Source: Verrucomicrobiales bacterium
Lineage (GTDB): Bacteria > Verrucomicrobiota > Verrucomicrobiia > Limisphaerales > UBA1100
NCBI GenBank assembly: GCA_011523245.1
Contig: WTHG01000446.1
Location: 1 to 7,889 of the forward strand
DNA: 7,889 bases
Direction: 5' to 3'
The translations under genes were made by a program, and so were the position numbers. This document shows, one piece after another, positions 1-6,824 of this stretch (position 1 is its first letter; the number at the start of each line of letters is the position of its first letter). The notes below the pieces were generated by a model, which saw only the letters and a program-made list of their open reading frames with translations, searched no databases and had not been told where the DNA came from.

Positions 1-725
1 AATAACAGCACCATCCGTTCATCAGCCAAAAACGTGGCCGTATGCAGCGGTGTGCTCCGTTGATCTCCATTGACACTATTCACGTCAGCCCCTTCCTCGA
101 GCAATATCTTTGCCGCTTCATGCTGTTGATTGAACACCGCCAGATTCAACGGTGTTTGACCATCTTTCCGGCGGCTGTTGATGTCCGTACCGTTTTCGAG
201 AGCCTGATGAATCCCGTCCACATTCCCCCGTTCCGCCGCCGCCCAGAGACCGCCACCCTGCGGATTGCGGGGAGCCTCATTGCCCAGCGAGGATAGAAAC
301 CCGCCGCCAATCATGGCGATCCATGTGGCGGGAATGAACACAATCCCCATTCCCAACAAGGGCAGCAAAATCCGTTTGGTACGGTGCTTGAGCATTTCCC
401 TGATGCCTTTTTGCCGCCACAACATCGCCACAAAAAAGCCGCTCACCACAAAAAACAACGGCATGCGAAAGCCATGAATGGCCTGCATAAAAAAGAATTT
501 GTACGGGCTGATTTGATCCGGCAGCTCCATGCCGATAGTGGTCCCGGCCTCCTGCACTTCGGCCGGGAGATCCCAGTACGGCGATTGTGAATCCTGGATC
601 GGCCAGTATTTTTCGCCCATGAACGAAATCACCCCGTGTAACAATATCCCCAGCAGCATCGCTCCCGCGCGCAGGGCGTCGAGGTCGTGATACCGTTTCT
701 TCTCCAGAATGGGCGGGGCTTCCAT
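1..725 (-). CDS. Acyltransferase-3-like membrane protein with ankyrin repeats (N-terminal part, runs off window)
   Basis: The gene begins at ATG 725 and reads leftward off the window, giving 241 codons without a stop. Residues 12-35 match the first helix of acyltransferase family 3/OpgC proteins: LDALRAGAMLLGILLH carries the R-x10-H signature (R19, H30). A second hydrophobic helix with the family-like RMPLFFVVSGFF segment spans about 84-103, and a third spans about 118-140. After a Gly/Pro/Asn linker, residues 158-241 switch to ankyrin repeats: LWAAAERGNVDGIHQAL, then DGQTPLNLAVFNQQHEAAK followed by a GADVN turn, then STPLHTATFLADERMV. Family members normally have about ten helices, so the repeats either interrupt the membrane domain or replace its remainder; the missing C-terminus would decide. 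The family moves acyl groups, often acetyl, onto extracytoplasmic glycans. The gene lies 47 nt downstream of the aldehyde dehydrogenase on the same strand and may be co-transcribed with it. The substrate is unknown. Confidence 0.85.
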   Translation of the reverse strand, partial: MEAPPILEKKRYHDLDALRAGAMLLGILLHGVISFMGEKYWPIQDSQSPYWDLPAEVQEAGTTIGMELPDQISPYKFFFMQAIHGFRMPLFFVVSGFFVAMLWRQKGIREMLKHRTKRILLPLLGMGIVFIPATWIAMIGGGFLSSLGNEAPRNPQGGGLWAAAERGNVDGIHQALENGTDINSRRKDGQTPLNLAVFNQQHEAAKILLEEGADVNSVNGDQRSTPLHTATFLADERMVLL

Positions 726-772
726 GGTTGGGCCAGGTGTCAGTTCACAATACGTCGGGGTGGTGACACAGG

Positions 773-2185
773 TTACCCGTGGATGACCACCATCTTGGTT
801 TCGGTCATCTCCTGCACCGCATAGCGCGGGCCTTCCTTGCCAAAGCCGCTGTCCTTGAGGCCGCCGTAGGGCATGATTTCGGCGCGCCAGGCGGTGCCAA
901 AATTGATGTGCAAATTGCCACTATCCACCTCACGCGCAAACTGCATTGCGCGATCGATGTCCTGGGTGAAGATGGCGGCGCTCAGGCCAAACCGTGTTTC
1001 ATTCGCCAAGGCCAAGGCGGCCTCCAGATTATCCGCGCGGGTTACCCCCAAAGCCGGTCCGAATAATTCCTCACAGCTCAGCTTCATGGCCGTATCCACA
1101 TTGGCGAGTAAGGCCGGTTGCACCACCGCGCCATCACGTTGGCCGCCGCACAACAGGTCCGCGCCCGACGTAACCGCTTCGCCCAACCAACCCTCCACGC
1201 GCTTGGCATCGCGTTCGCGGATCAGCGGCCCCACCTGGGTGCCTTCGACCAGCGGATCTCCACAGATTAACTGGTCCACTTCCGTGCGCAGTGCATCCAC
1301 CAAATCATCATGAGTACCCGGAGTGGCGATGACGCGCTGGCTGGAGATACATACCTGACCGGCGTTGGCGTAGCCGGTGACGGCCAACGTCTTCGCGACC
1401 TTGGCCACATCCGCATCGTCCATCACGATTACCGGACTGTTGGATCCCAGCTCCATCGTCACGCGCTTGAGACCGGCCGTAAGTGTGATGGTTTCGCCCA
1501 CCTCGGCACTGCCGGTAAAACTGATTTTGCGTACACGGGCCTCCGCACAGATGGCCCCGCCCAGTTCGCCTCCCGGGCCCGTCACACAGGCAATGGCTTC
1601 CTCGGGCAGTCCGGCTTCGAGCAACAGCTCCACGAGTTTCAGTGCCGAAAGCGGCGTATCGCTGGCGGGCTTAAGGAGCACGGCATTTCCGCCAGCAATG
1701 GCCGGCCCGATTTTGTGCGCCACGAGGTTGAGCGGAAAGTTAAAGGGCGTAATCGCCGCCACGATGCCGCATGGCACGCGCAGAGTGAACCCCACCTTGC
1801 CCACGCCGCCGGGTGTGGCGTCAAGCGGTACAGTTTCACCGTGCAAATCGCGCGCCGCATCAGCGGACAGATCGATGGTCTCCACGGCGCGCCCGGCTTC
1901 GATACGGCCCTCGGCCAATACTTTGCCTTCCTCACGGCTGATCAGGCGTGCGATCTCCTCCTGTTGTTCCGCCATCAACTGTGCGGTGCGGCGCAGAATC
2001 TCCACCCGCCGATGGGTTGGCAACGCACGCATGATGGTCGCGCCTTGCTCAAGGCCGTCCACGGCGGACGTAATGTCGGCCGCCGTCCCGGTGGGCACGG
2101 TGTCCAGCACGGTACCGTCGTAGGGATGGATCACTTTCGTGACCGCCCCGCGTTCCTGCCATTGGCCTTGCAGATACATTTTCAT
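773..2185 (-). CDS. NAD(P)-dependent aldehyde dehydrogenase family protein
   Basis: This is a complete 470-residue enzyme, normal length for the ALDH superfamily, which oxidises aldehydes to acids (or acyl phosphates/CoA esters) with NAD(P)+. Numbered from ATG 2185, the visible signatures are TPFNFPLN with the oxyanion Asn near 149, the cofactor-site Lys in LLKPAS near 172, FTGSAEVG near 224-231, the general base Glu in MELGSNSP near 245, the catalytic Cys in GQVCISSQR near 279, and EELFGP near 373. The GYANAGQVCISSQR segment and compact N-terminus recall the lactaldehyde, phosphonoacetaldehyde and sulfoacetaldehyde dehydrogenase branch, but the substrate cannot be read from sequence. In-frame starts are GTG 2224, ATG 2185 and ATG 2179. 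I prefer 2185 because family proteins usually begin close to the YLQGQW strand and because GTG 2224 falls within a plausible -35 box. No Shine-Dalgarno is visible. It ends in TAA. Confidence 0.93.
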   Translation of the reverse strand: MKMYLQGQWQERGAVTKVIHPYDGTVLDTVPTGTAADITSAVDGLEQGATIMRALPTHRRVEILRRTAQLMAEQQEEIARLISREEGKVLAEGRIEAGRAVETIDLSADAARDLHGETVPLDATPGGVGKVGFTLRVPCGIVAAITPFNFPLNLVAHKIGPAIAGGNAVLLKPASDTPLSALKLVELLLEAGLPEEAIACVTGPGGELGGAICAEARVRKISFTGSAEVGETITLTAGLKRVTMELGSNSPVIVMDDADVAKVAKTLAVTGYANAGQVCISSQRVIATPGTHDDLVDALRTEVDQLICGDPLVEGTQVGPLIRERDAKRVEGWLGEAVTSGADLLCGGQRDGAVVQPALLANVDTAMKLSCEELFGPALGVTRADNLEAALALANETRFGLSAAIFTQDIDRAMQFAREVDSGNLHINFGTAWRAEIMPYGGLKDSGFGKEGPRYAVQEMTETKMVVIHG

Positions 2186-2195
2186 GCGGCGAGTG

Positions 2196-2224
2196 AGTGT
2201 GGCCGATTCATGACCGTTTGTCAC
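2196..2224 (-). promoter_or_regulatory. Candidate sigma-70-type promoter for the aldehyde dehydrogenase
   Basis: On the minus strand GTGACA (2224-2219) is followed after 17 nt by CACACT (2201-2196), ten nt before ATG 2185. The -35 box is one mismatch from TTGACA; the -10 is weak. If used, it gives a leader of only a few bases and rules out the GTG start at 2224. This is a pattern match only. Confidence 0.3.
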
Positions 2225-2235
2225 ACAAATGACTT

Positions 2236-2264
2236 TTGACCGCCACCGGCTGCCGCCCTACACT
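2236..2264 (+). promoter_or_regulatory. Candidate promoter for a leaderless glycosyltransferase mRNA
   Basis: TTGACC (2236-2241) and TACACT (2259-2264) are separated by the optimal 17 nt. The -10 box ends five nt before ATG 2270, so transcription would start at or next to the A of the start codon and give a leaderless mRNA. No Shine-Dalgarno precedes the ATG. It sits in the short region divergent from the aldehyde dehydrogenase. Confidence 0.5.
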
Positions 2265-2269
2265 GTGGC

Positions 2270-3367
2270 ATGGCGCGAATTGTGTATGGCTTATCAGGTG
2301 AAGGCTCAGGGCATTCCTCCCGTTCCCAGCAAATGGCGCGGCATCTGGTGGCGCAGGGGCACGAGGTGAAACTGGCCAGCTACGATCGCGGCTACCGCAA
2401 TCTCAAGGACGAGTTCGATATGGTCGAGATTGAGGGACTCGTGATTGCCAATGAAAACAACAAGGTGTCCAAAACCAAAACGCTGGCCGCCAATCTTGGA
2501 AAACTCAGCAGCGGCCTGAAGACATTTCGGCGGCTGAAACAATCGCTCTTCGAGGAATTTCAGCCGGACGTGGTAGTCACGGATTTCGAGCCGATGACCG
2601 CTTACCTCGCGTACACGCACGACCTGCCGTTGATCACCATCGATAACCAGCATCGCATGCGCTACATGCAATACGATGGCCCCACTCACTTGGAGGCCGA
2701 TCGACGCCTGACAAAGAGCGTGATTCGCGCCATGGTGCCGCGGCCGGATGTGTCGCTGGTCATCACCTTTTACGAGGCGCCCGCCACCAATCGCCGGACA
2801 TTTTTCTTTCCGCCTATCTTACGTGACGAAGTCCTCGCCGCCCAACCCTCGGTAGGCGACCACATCCTCGTGTATCTCAGCTTCGGTTTTGATGATTTCA
2901 TCGGGCAATTGAAACAGTTCCCCGGCGAATCCTTTCGCGTATACGGATACGACCGCGACACGCAGGACGGCAATCTGCAGTATCGGCCGTTCAGCAAGGA
3001 AGGATTCATGGCCGACCTTGCCTCCAGCAAAGGAGTCATGGCCACGGCCGGGTTTACCCTGATGAGCGAGGCGCTTTGGCTCAAGAAACCCATGCTCGCC
3101 CTGCCTATGGCCGGCCAGTTCGAGCAACAGCTCAACGGCCATTGCCTGGAGAAAATGGGGCTCGGTAAGAATGCGCCCGAACCCACCCGGGATGCCGTCG
3201 GTGATTTCCTCTATCGCCTCCCGGAATACCGCACCGCCCTCGCCCAACATGAGGCCCGCGACAACACTGAGATTCTCAATAAACTCGACGAATTACTTGC
3301 CGATCAAGGCGCGCTCGCCCGGGAATTTCATATCCACCGTCAGAAGTTTTCAAAGCTTTCGGATTAA
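2270..3367 (+). CDS. MurG/MJ1255-like glycosyltransferase (GT-B fold)
   Basis: A 365-residue protein resembling the MJ1255/teichoic-acid-type glycosyltransferases, which share the GT-B fold with MurG and UDP-glucuronosyltransferases. The N-terminal half opens with a beta strand and the glycine-rich GEGSGHSSR loop (residues 10-18), typical of the acceptor domain. VVVTDFEP (101-108) and LITIDNQHRM follow. The C-terminal donor domain starts near VYLSFG (201-206) and holds the nucleotide-sugar segment around 258-290, with MATAGFTLMSEALWLKKPML followed by PMAGQFEQQLNG. No signal peptide or membrane helix is seen, so it is probably cytosolic or membrane-peripheral. The start at 2270 is favoured because the first strand (MARIVYGLSG) aligns with family N-termini. 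Donor and acceptor are unknown; building a glycolipid or surface polysaccharide is an inference. Its stop codon directly abuts that of the convergent esterase gene. Confidence 0.87.
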   Translation: MARIVYGLSGEGSGHSSRSQQMARHLVAQGHEVKLASYDRGYRNLKDEFDMVEIEGLVIANENNKVSKTKTLAANLGKLSSGLKTFRRLKQSLFEEFQPDVVVTDFEPMTAYLAYTHDLPLITIDNQHRMRYMQYDGPTHLEADRRLTKSVIRAMVPRPDVSLVITFYEAPATNRRTFFFPPILRDEVLAAQPSVGDHILVYLSFGFDDFIGQLKQFPGESFRVYGYDRDTQDGNLQYRPFSKEGFMADLASSKGVMATAGFTLMSEALWLKKPMLALPMAGQFEQQLNGHCLEKMGLGKNAPEPTRDAVGDFLYRLPEYRTALAQHEARDNTEILNKLDELLADQGALAREFHIHRQKFSKLSD

Positions 3368-4324
3368 TCAGCGCCCAAGCAAATCCAACATACCCTGCCC
3401 CAAGGCGTCGCCGATGAGAAAATAGCTCTCTGCATTACCGAACCAGTGATGACCGTGGCCGACGTTCGGGGAATCTTCTTTTGGACGGGCGAAGGCGGTG
3501 GTGGGGACGAAGGTGACGTTGCCACTCAATTCGTCACGCTCAGCGGCGGCTTTTTGGGCGGTGCGGATGGCGAGCATGTTATTACCGGCTTGCGGGCCGC
3601 CGTTGCCGAGTTCGCCGATGACAACCGGCAGGCGCCGATTCTTGAACTTCGCCCGCACGTCGGTGATGAGGTGGACGAGGTTGTCCTCGTACTGCTCTCG
3701 GGCTTCGTCGTTATACATGTCGTTCCAGCCTTGGAACCATATGAAGCCGGCAATTTTCACCGGGCGACCGGCGAGCGCGGGAAATTCCGTGTCGAGGTTG
3801 TCCAGCGCCTCCTGCACTTCGGTAAGCATTTTGGTGTAGTACTCACCGGTCTCACCGCCGGCGCTGGGCGGTCGGAAATCCTTGTACAAACTTTTGCCGC
3901 CCCATGCGGTCTTGATGAGTAGCACGGGTTGTTCGGTGGCGTCGCCAAGCTGATGGCCGATCTGCAGCTCGGGCCCGATGTGATGCCGGCCAGTCGGCGT
4001 GCCGTAGCCGGTGTAGCCAATCGTCAACCCGCCGGCGAGCACGCCGCTGCGGTTGCGAAAGCGCACGAACACATCATCGCGCACAGACCACGAGCCGTTG
4101 TCGTCCTTGAGGTGGGCGTAGCGCTCGCGGTTCTCCGGCTTGGCCATCACGTTTTCCAGATTACCTTTGCCGCCATTGTAATGGCGCGGATGATCGTGGT
4201 CCACGACGCCCTGCCCTTCCATGTTAGATTGGCCAGCGAGGATGTAAACTTGAACGGCGTTGCTGGATTGGCAGCCGGTAAGGATGGCGGCACACAATGC
4301 CACCAAGCAAAGGGGGATTCGCAT
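3368..4324 (-). CDS. Sialate O-acetylesterase-like SGNH lipoprotein
   Basis: A 318-residue protein with a lipoprotein signal: a hydrophobic stretch (residues 4-16) ending in the lipobox LTGC, with Cys18 as the lipidated residue. It therefore probably sits in the outer membrane or periplasm. The mature part is an SGNH hydrolase of the SASA type: YILAGQSNMEGQG near 28-39 carries the nucleophile Ser33, GPELQIG near 117-123 and KTAWGGKS near 138-145 are conserved blocks, FIWFQGWNDM near 194-203 supplies the Gly/Asn oxyanion block, and GHGHHWFGNAESYFLIGDAL near 289-308 contains the likely catalytic His (H292 or H293). Family members remove O-acetyl groups from sialic acids or, commonly in this type of organism, from plant or algal polysaccharides; the substrate here is not known. 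It ends in TGA, the only gene here that uses TGA as a stop. ATG 4324 gives the best signal peptide; no convincing Shine-Dalgarno is present. Confidence 0.9.
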   Translation of the reverse strand: MRIPLCLVALCAAILTGCQSSNAVQVYILAGQSNMEGQGVVDHDHPRHYNGGKGNLENVMAKPENRERYAHLKDDNGSWSVRDDVFVRFRNRSGVLAGGLTIGYTGYGTPTGRHHIGPELQIGHQLGDATEQPVLLIKTAWGGKSLYKDFRPPSAGGETGEYYTKMLTEVQEALDNLDTEFPALAGRPVKIAGFIWFQGWNDMYNDEAREQYEDNLVHLITDVRAKFKNRRLPVVIGELGNGGPQAGNNMLAIRTAQKAAAERDELSGNVTFVPTTAFARPKEDSPNVGHGHHWFGNAESYFLIGDALGQGMLDLLGR

Positions 4325-4330
4325 GCGGGA

Positions 4331-4336
4331 AATTTA
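4331..4336 (-). promoter_or_regulatory. Possible -10 element of the esterase gene
   Basis: TAAATT on the minus strand lies six nt before ATG 4324, the same spacing as the -10 boxes of other genes here. I see no good -35 box; the expected position falls in the terminator hairpin of the upstream gene. Weak on its own. Confidence 0.25.
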
Positions 4337-4347
4337 CCTGTCCAAAC

Positions 4348-4380
4348 AAAAAGGGCACAGGGAAAAATCTCCGTGCCCTT
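4348..4380 (-). terminator. Rho-independent terminator of the DUF1501 gene
   Basis: On the minus strand AAGGGCAC pairs perfectly with GTGCCCTT (positions 4373-4380 with 4351-4358), extended by a few imperfect pairs around a U-rich loop. The stem runs into a short U tract (4352-4348). It lies 15 nt past the DUF1501 stop and before the esterase, so the two are probably separate transcription units or joined only by partial read-through. Confidence 0.75.
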
Positions 4381-4394
4381 GGTGAATTATTTGG

Positions 4395-5774
4395 TTAGCC
4401 GACCAACTCGTGGATCGGCTTGATGCCGCTGTCTACAAGGTAATGCGGACGGCCTTGGGTATCTTTGACGGTCGCGGTGGCCGTGTTGATGCCGAGGCAG
4501 TTGTACAGCGTGGCGAACACTTCCTGGAATTTCACCGGGCGATCGACGGGCTCATTGCCGTGCTTGTCGGTGGAGCCGATGATTTGGCCGTGGTTCATGC
4601 CGCCGCCAGCGAGGAAGGCGAAGTTTGCGCGCGGCCAGTGATCGCGGCTGTTGTTCTTATTAATCTTCGGTGTGCGGCCGAACTCGCCCCACATCACAAT
4701 GGCCACGTCCTTGTCCAGGCCGCGTTCCTTGAGGTCGATGAGCAGCGCGGAGAGGCCCTGATCGAGCAACGGCATTTCCTGACGGGAACGCGGGAAGTTG
4801 AGGCCATCGCCGCCATGCCAATCCCAACGGCTGTAGTTCAGCGTCACCACGCGTGCGCCGGCCTCGACAAGGCGGCGGGCGATGAGGAAATTGCGAATCA
4901 TTTTCGGCGCACCGTCGCGTTGGTACTTCGGAATGTTCACGCCGTAACGCTCGGCAATGCGCGGGTCTTCCTTGGAGACATCCAGCGCATCCATCAGGCC
5001 GGCATTGGTGAGGATGCCGAGGGCTTGCGCGTTGTAGGTATCGAGGCTGCCAACCTGGCCGGTGTTGTCGGCGTCGCGCCGGAACTGGTCAATGGCGCTG
5101 CGCAACCGGTTGCGGTCATTCAGGCGATCGAGCGAAATACCCTCGAGTTCAAGGCCTTGCGGCTTGGCGAGGGGATCCTTTTGCACGAGCGGCATTGGCG
5201 TGTGCGCCGGGCCAATGAAACCGCCGGTGCCAGCCTCGCCCCAAGTGCGGTTGCCGGTGGGATACATCAGCGAAAGATTCGCCGGCACTCCCGCGCGCTG
5301 GTTCCCCTGCAGTTTGCTCACCCACGAGCCCCAGCTCGGCCAGCCGCCGTGCGGCGCGTTGCGTTTCTCGCTTTGGCGCCGGCCGGTCATGCATTGGTAA
5401 CAATCATGCGCGCCATCGGAATCGGCAATGGACCGGATGATCGAGTACTGGTCGGCCAGCTTGGCCAGGCGCGGGAACTGCTCGCAGATCTCGATGCCGG
5501 GCACGTTGGTCTTGATGGGACGGAATTCGCCGCGGATCTCCTTGGGTGCCTCGGGCTTGAGGTCAAAGAAATCCAAATGCGACGGACCGCCGGGCAGGTA
5601 AATATTAATCACCGCCTTGTGCGAGCGGCCGGTTTTTTGCGCGGCCTCCACCTCGAGCAATTGCCCCAGCGAAAGCCCGCCCGCGGCCATACCGCCGACC
5701 TTCAGAAAATCCCGCCGCGAATAGCCATCGCAATGGCCGCGGCCGTGGTCACTCCTGCCAAACAGATCAATCAT
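4395..5774 (-). CDS. Tat-exported DUF1501 family protein
   Basis: A 459-residue DUF1501 protein, a family abundant in planctomycetes and verrucomicrobia and, as I recall, placed in the alkaline phosphatase/sulfatase superfamily. Its precise reaction is unknown. Numbered from ATG 5774, it opens with MIDLFGRSDHGRGHCDG, then the twin-arginine motif SRRDFLK (19-25) and a moderately hydrophobic Gly/Ala/Leu segment to about residue 45, indicating folded export by Tat. Conserved blocks are YLPGGPSHLDFFDLKPEAP (59-77), the region with DCYQCMTGR near 124-132, the DWHGG segment near 318-322, WGEFGRTPK (362-369), and SRDHWP (376-381). An in-frame ATG at 5858 would add 28 residues, but family members begin shortly before the Tat motif, so 5774 is preferred. 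Many homologues pair with a DUF1549/DUF1553 cytochrome-type gene; none is adjacent here. It ends in TAA. Confidence 0.92.
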   Translation of the reverse strand: MIDLFGRSDHGRGHCDGYSRRDFLKVGGMAAGGLSLGQLLEVEAAQKTGRSHKAVINIYLPGGPSHLDFFDLKPEAPKEIRGEFRPIKTNVPGIEICEQFPRLAKLADQYSIIRSIADSDGAHDCYQCMTGRRQSEKRNAPHGGWPSWGSWVSKLQGNQRAGVPANLSLMYPTGNRTWGEAGTGGFIGPAHTPMPLVQKDPLAKPQGLELEGISLDRLNDRNRLRSAIDQFRRDADNTGQVGSLDTYNAQALGILTNAGLMDALDVSKEDPRIAERYGVNIPKYQRDGAPKMIRNFLIARRLVEAGARVVTLNYSRWDWHGGDGLNFPRSRQEMPLLDQGLSALLIDLKERGLDKDVAIVMWGEFGRTPKINKNNSRDHWPRANFAFLAGGGMNHGQIIGSTDKHGNEPVDRPVKFQEVFATLYNCLGINTATATVKDTQGRPHYLVDSGIKPIHELVG

Positions 5775-5779
5775 GACGC

Positions 5780-5808
5780 TGGATAATTTATGACAATCCT
5801 CAACCCAA
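5780..5808 (-). promoter_or_regulatory. Candidate promoter for a leaderless DUF1501 mRNA
   Basis: On the minus strand TTGGGT (5808-5803) and TATCCA (5785-5780) are 17 nt apart, and the -10 box ends five nt before ATG 5774. This geometry equals that of the glycosyltransferase promoter and supports 5774 as the start. The only purine-rich GAGG is over 20 nt upstream, too far to serve as a Shine-Dalgarno. Confidence 0.42.
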
Positions 5809-5856
5809 GGCGAGGACGAAGTTCGCAGCTTGCCAACCGGCCGGATTGCCTCAACC

Positions 5857-6789
5857 ATGCGTGCGCGGATGGTATTTACAAACCGCCAACGTCTAGCACT
5901 GGATTACGATCGATTTAGCGGCGGCATCTTCAATCCGTCCCTCGCGATCCACGCCGGAGCCATGTGGGGGCTTGCCCGCTGCGAACCGCACGATCAAGCC
6001 GAGCGTAATGCCGATCAGACACTTAATTTTCTACCGCCACAGGCCGTACTTTTTCGGCTGGATGAGTCCTTCACCGTGACCGAAGCGCATTATGATTTGC
6101 AGTTTGAAAACTTTCCAGAACTCCCCTGGCGCGCGGAGGATTACCGGTTGTTCGTGTTCCAGAATCGCCTTTACTGCACGCACACACTCTGGGTGCAGGG
6201 GTACAATCTTGGCATGGGCCTCTCTCTGGTAAACCTTCGTGAACACACAATCACACTAATCAACCATATTCAGCTTTATGGTGTGTCAGTGCAACCGGTG
6301 GAGAAAAACTGGGTGATGATTCCCGACAAACATTCATTGCATTGCCTCTACTCGTTCTTCCCTGAATACATTCTCACGAAAATCTCCGATTTGGAAACAG
6401 CTCAATTCGAATTTCAGGACAGGATTGTGCCCGGCTTCCTGTCCAACGGCCTCGAGAATCGGCTGGTTTCGAATAGCACTGTTCCTCAGCGCAAGGGAGA
6501 TTACTGGTGGATGCTCGTTCACCAGAAAAACGCCGAACATGTGTACCACGATTATCTCGTGCAACTGGACGCCGAATCGCTTCGGCCAGTGCAAATCAGC
6601 AGCCACCCCGTGATATCCGGTGGAGATTGCGAAGGATTTTGGCGTGGATTTCTGACCGTCTACTCGCTCCTGATCAATGACGATCAGGTTATAGTATCCT
6701 TCGGCGAAGGGGACCGCTATGCCGGTGTAGCCACCGCATCCATCACAGAATTCACCGCCACCCCCATGCAACCGCTGCGCTCGGCATAA
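5857..6789 (+). CDS. Predicted five-bladed beta-propeller protein, GH130/GH43-superfamily-like
   Basis: A 310-residue protein I cannot name with certainty. Spaced motifs recall the GH130 mannosyl-phosphorylase/mannosidase propellers and related hypothetical proteins. Numbered from ATG 5857: FNPSLA (25-30) ends the first blade; AEDYRLFVFQNRLYCTHT (93-110) resembles the EDPR...lYvtYT block; EKNWVMIPDKHSLHCLYSF (149-167) resembles 'EKNW.P......vYS..P'; YWWMLVHQKN (216-225) with HVYHDYLVQLD matches a HxY..F..LD strand pair; and VIVSFGEGDRYAGVA (278-292) resembles the final 'vSYG..D..a.ia' blade. The GH130 EDPR block reads EDYR here and the pocket cannot be verified, so it may be an inactive sugar-binding relative. 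No signal peptide is seen, suggesting a cytosolic protein. The start is uncertain: TTG 5830, ATG 5857 and ATG 5869 are all in frame, none with a Shine-Dalgarno. It is transcribed divergently from DUF1501. Confidence 0.62.
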   Translation: MRARMVFTNRQRLALDYDRFSGGIFNPSLAIHAGAMWGLARCEPHDQAERNADQTLNFLPPQAVLFRLDESFTVTEAHYDLQFENFPELPWRAEDYRLFVFQNRLYCTHTLWVQGYNLGMGLSLVNLREHTITLINHIQLYGVSVQPVEKNWVMIPDKHSLHCLYSFFPEYILTKISDLETAQFEFQDRIVPGFLSNGLENRLVSNSTVPQRKGDYWWMLVHQKNAEHVYHDYLVQLDAESLRPVQISSHPVISGGDCEGFWRGFLTVYSLLINDDQVIVSFGEGDRYAGVATASITEFTATPMQPLRSA

Positions 6790-6796
6790 AAGCGCC

Positions 6797-6824
6797 TTGC
6801 AATCGAAGGCCACAGCCTTACGCT
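6797..6824 (+). promoter_or_regulatory. Candidate promoter of the peroxiredoxin gene
   Basis: TTGCAA (6797-6802) and TACGCT (6819-6824) are 16 nt apart, placing transcription start near 6831 and leaving about 33 nt of leader before ATG 6865. The first box starts seven nt after the stop of the preceding gene. The -10 box overlaps an inverted repeat at 6811-6827. Confidence 0.35.

Noticed and set aside
42..590. Plus-strand open frames at the left end
   Set aside because: The minus strand here encodes a continuous acyltransferase/ankyrin protein with clear motifs; the plus-strand frames show none.
2186..2224. GTG 2224 as the aldehyde dehydrogenase start
   Set aside because: It would add 13 residues not expected before the family's first strand, and the GTG lies in a candidate -35 box. 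Not fully excluded.
1310..2239. Long plus-strand frame opposite the aldehyde dehydrogenase
   Set aside because: No domain motif, and it lies wholly antisense to a well-conserved enzyme; a shadow of the high GC third-position bias.
4410..5786. Long open frame (458 codons) on the plus strand opposite the DUF1501 gene
   Set aside because: Its translation shows no recognisable motifs and is compositionally typical of an antisense shadow of a GC-rich gene; the minus-strand frame has unmistakable DUF1501 and Tat signatures.
5775..5858. ATG 5858 as the DUF1501 start, which would overlap the divergent gene's start in one CATG
   Set aside because: It would place about 46 residues before the twin-arginine motif; the ATG at 5774 gives the usual family N-terminus and has a promoter-like sequence in place.
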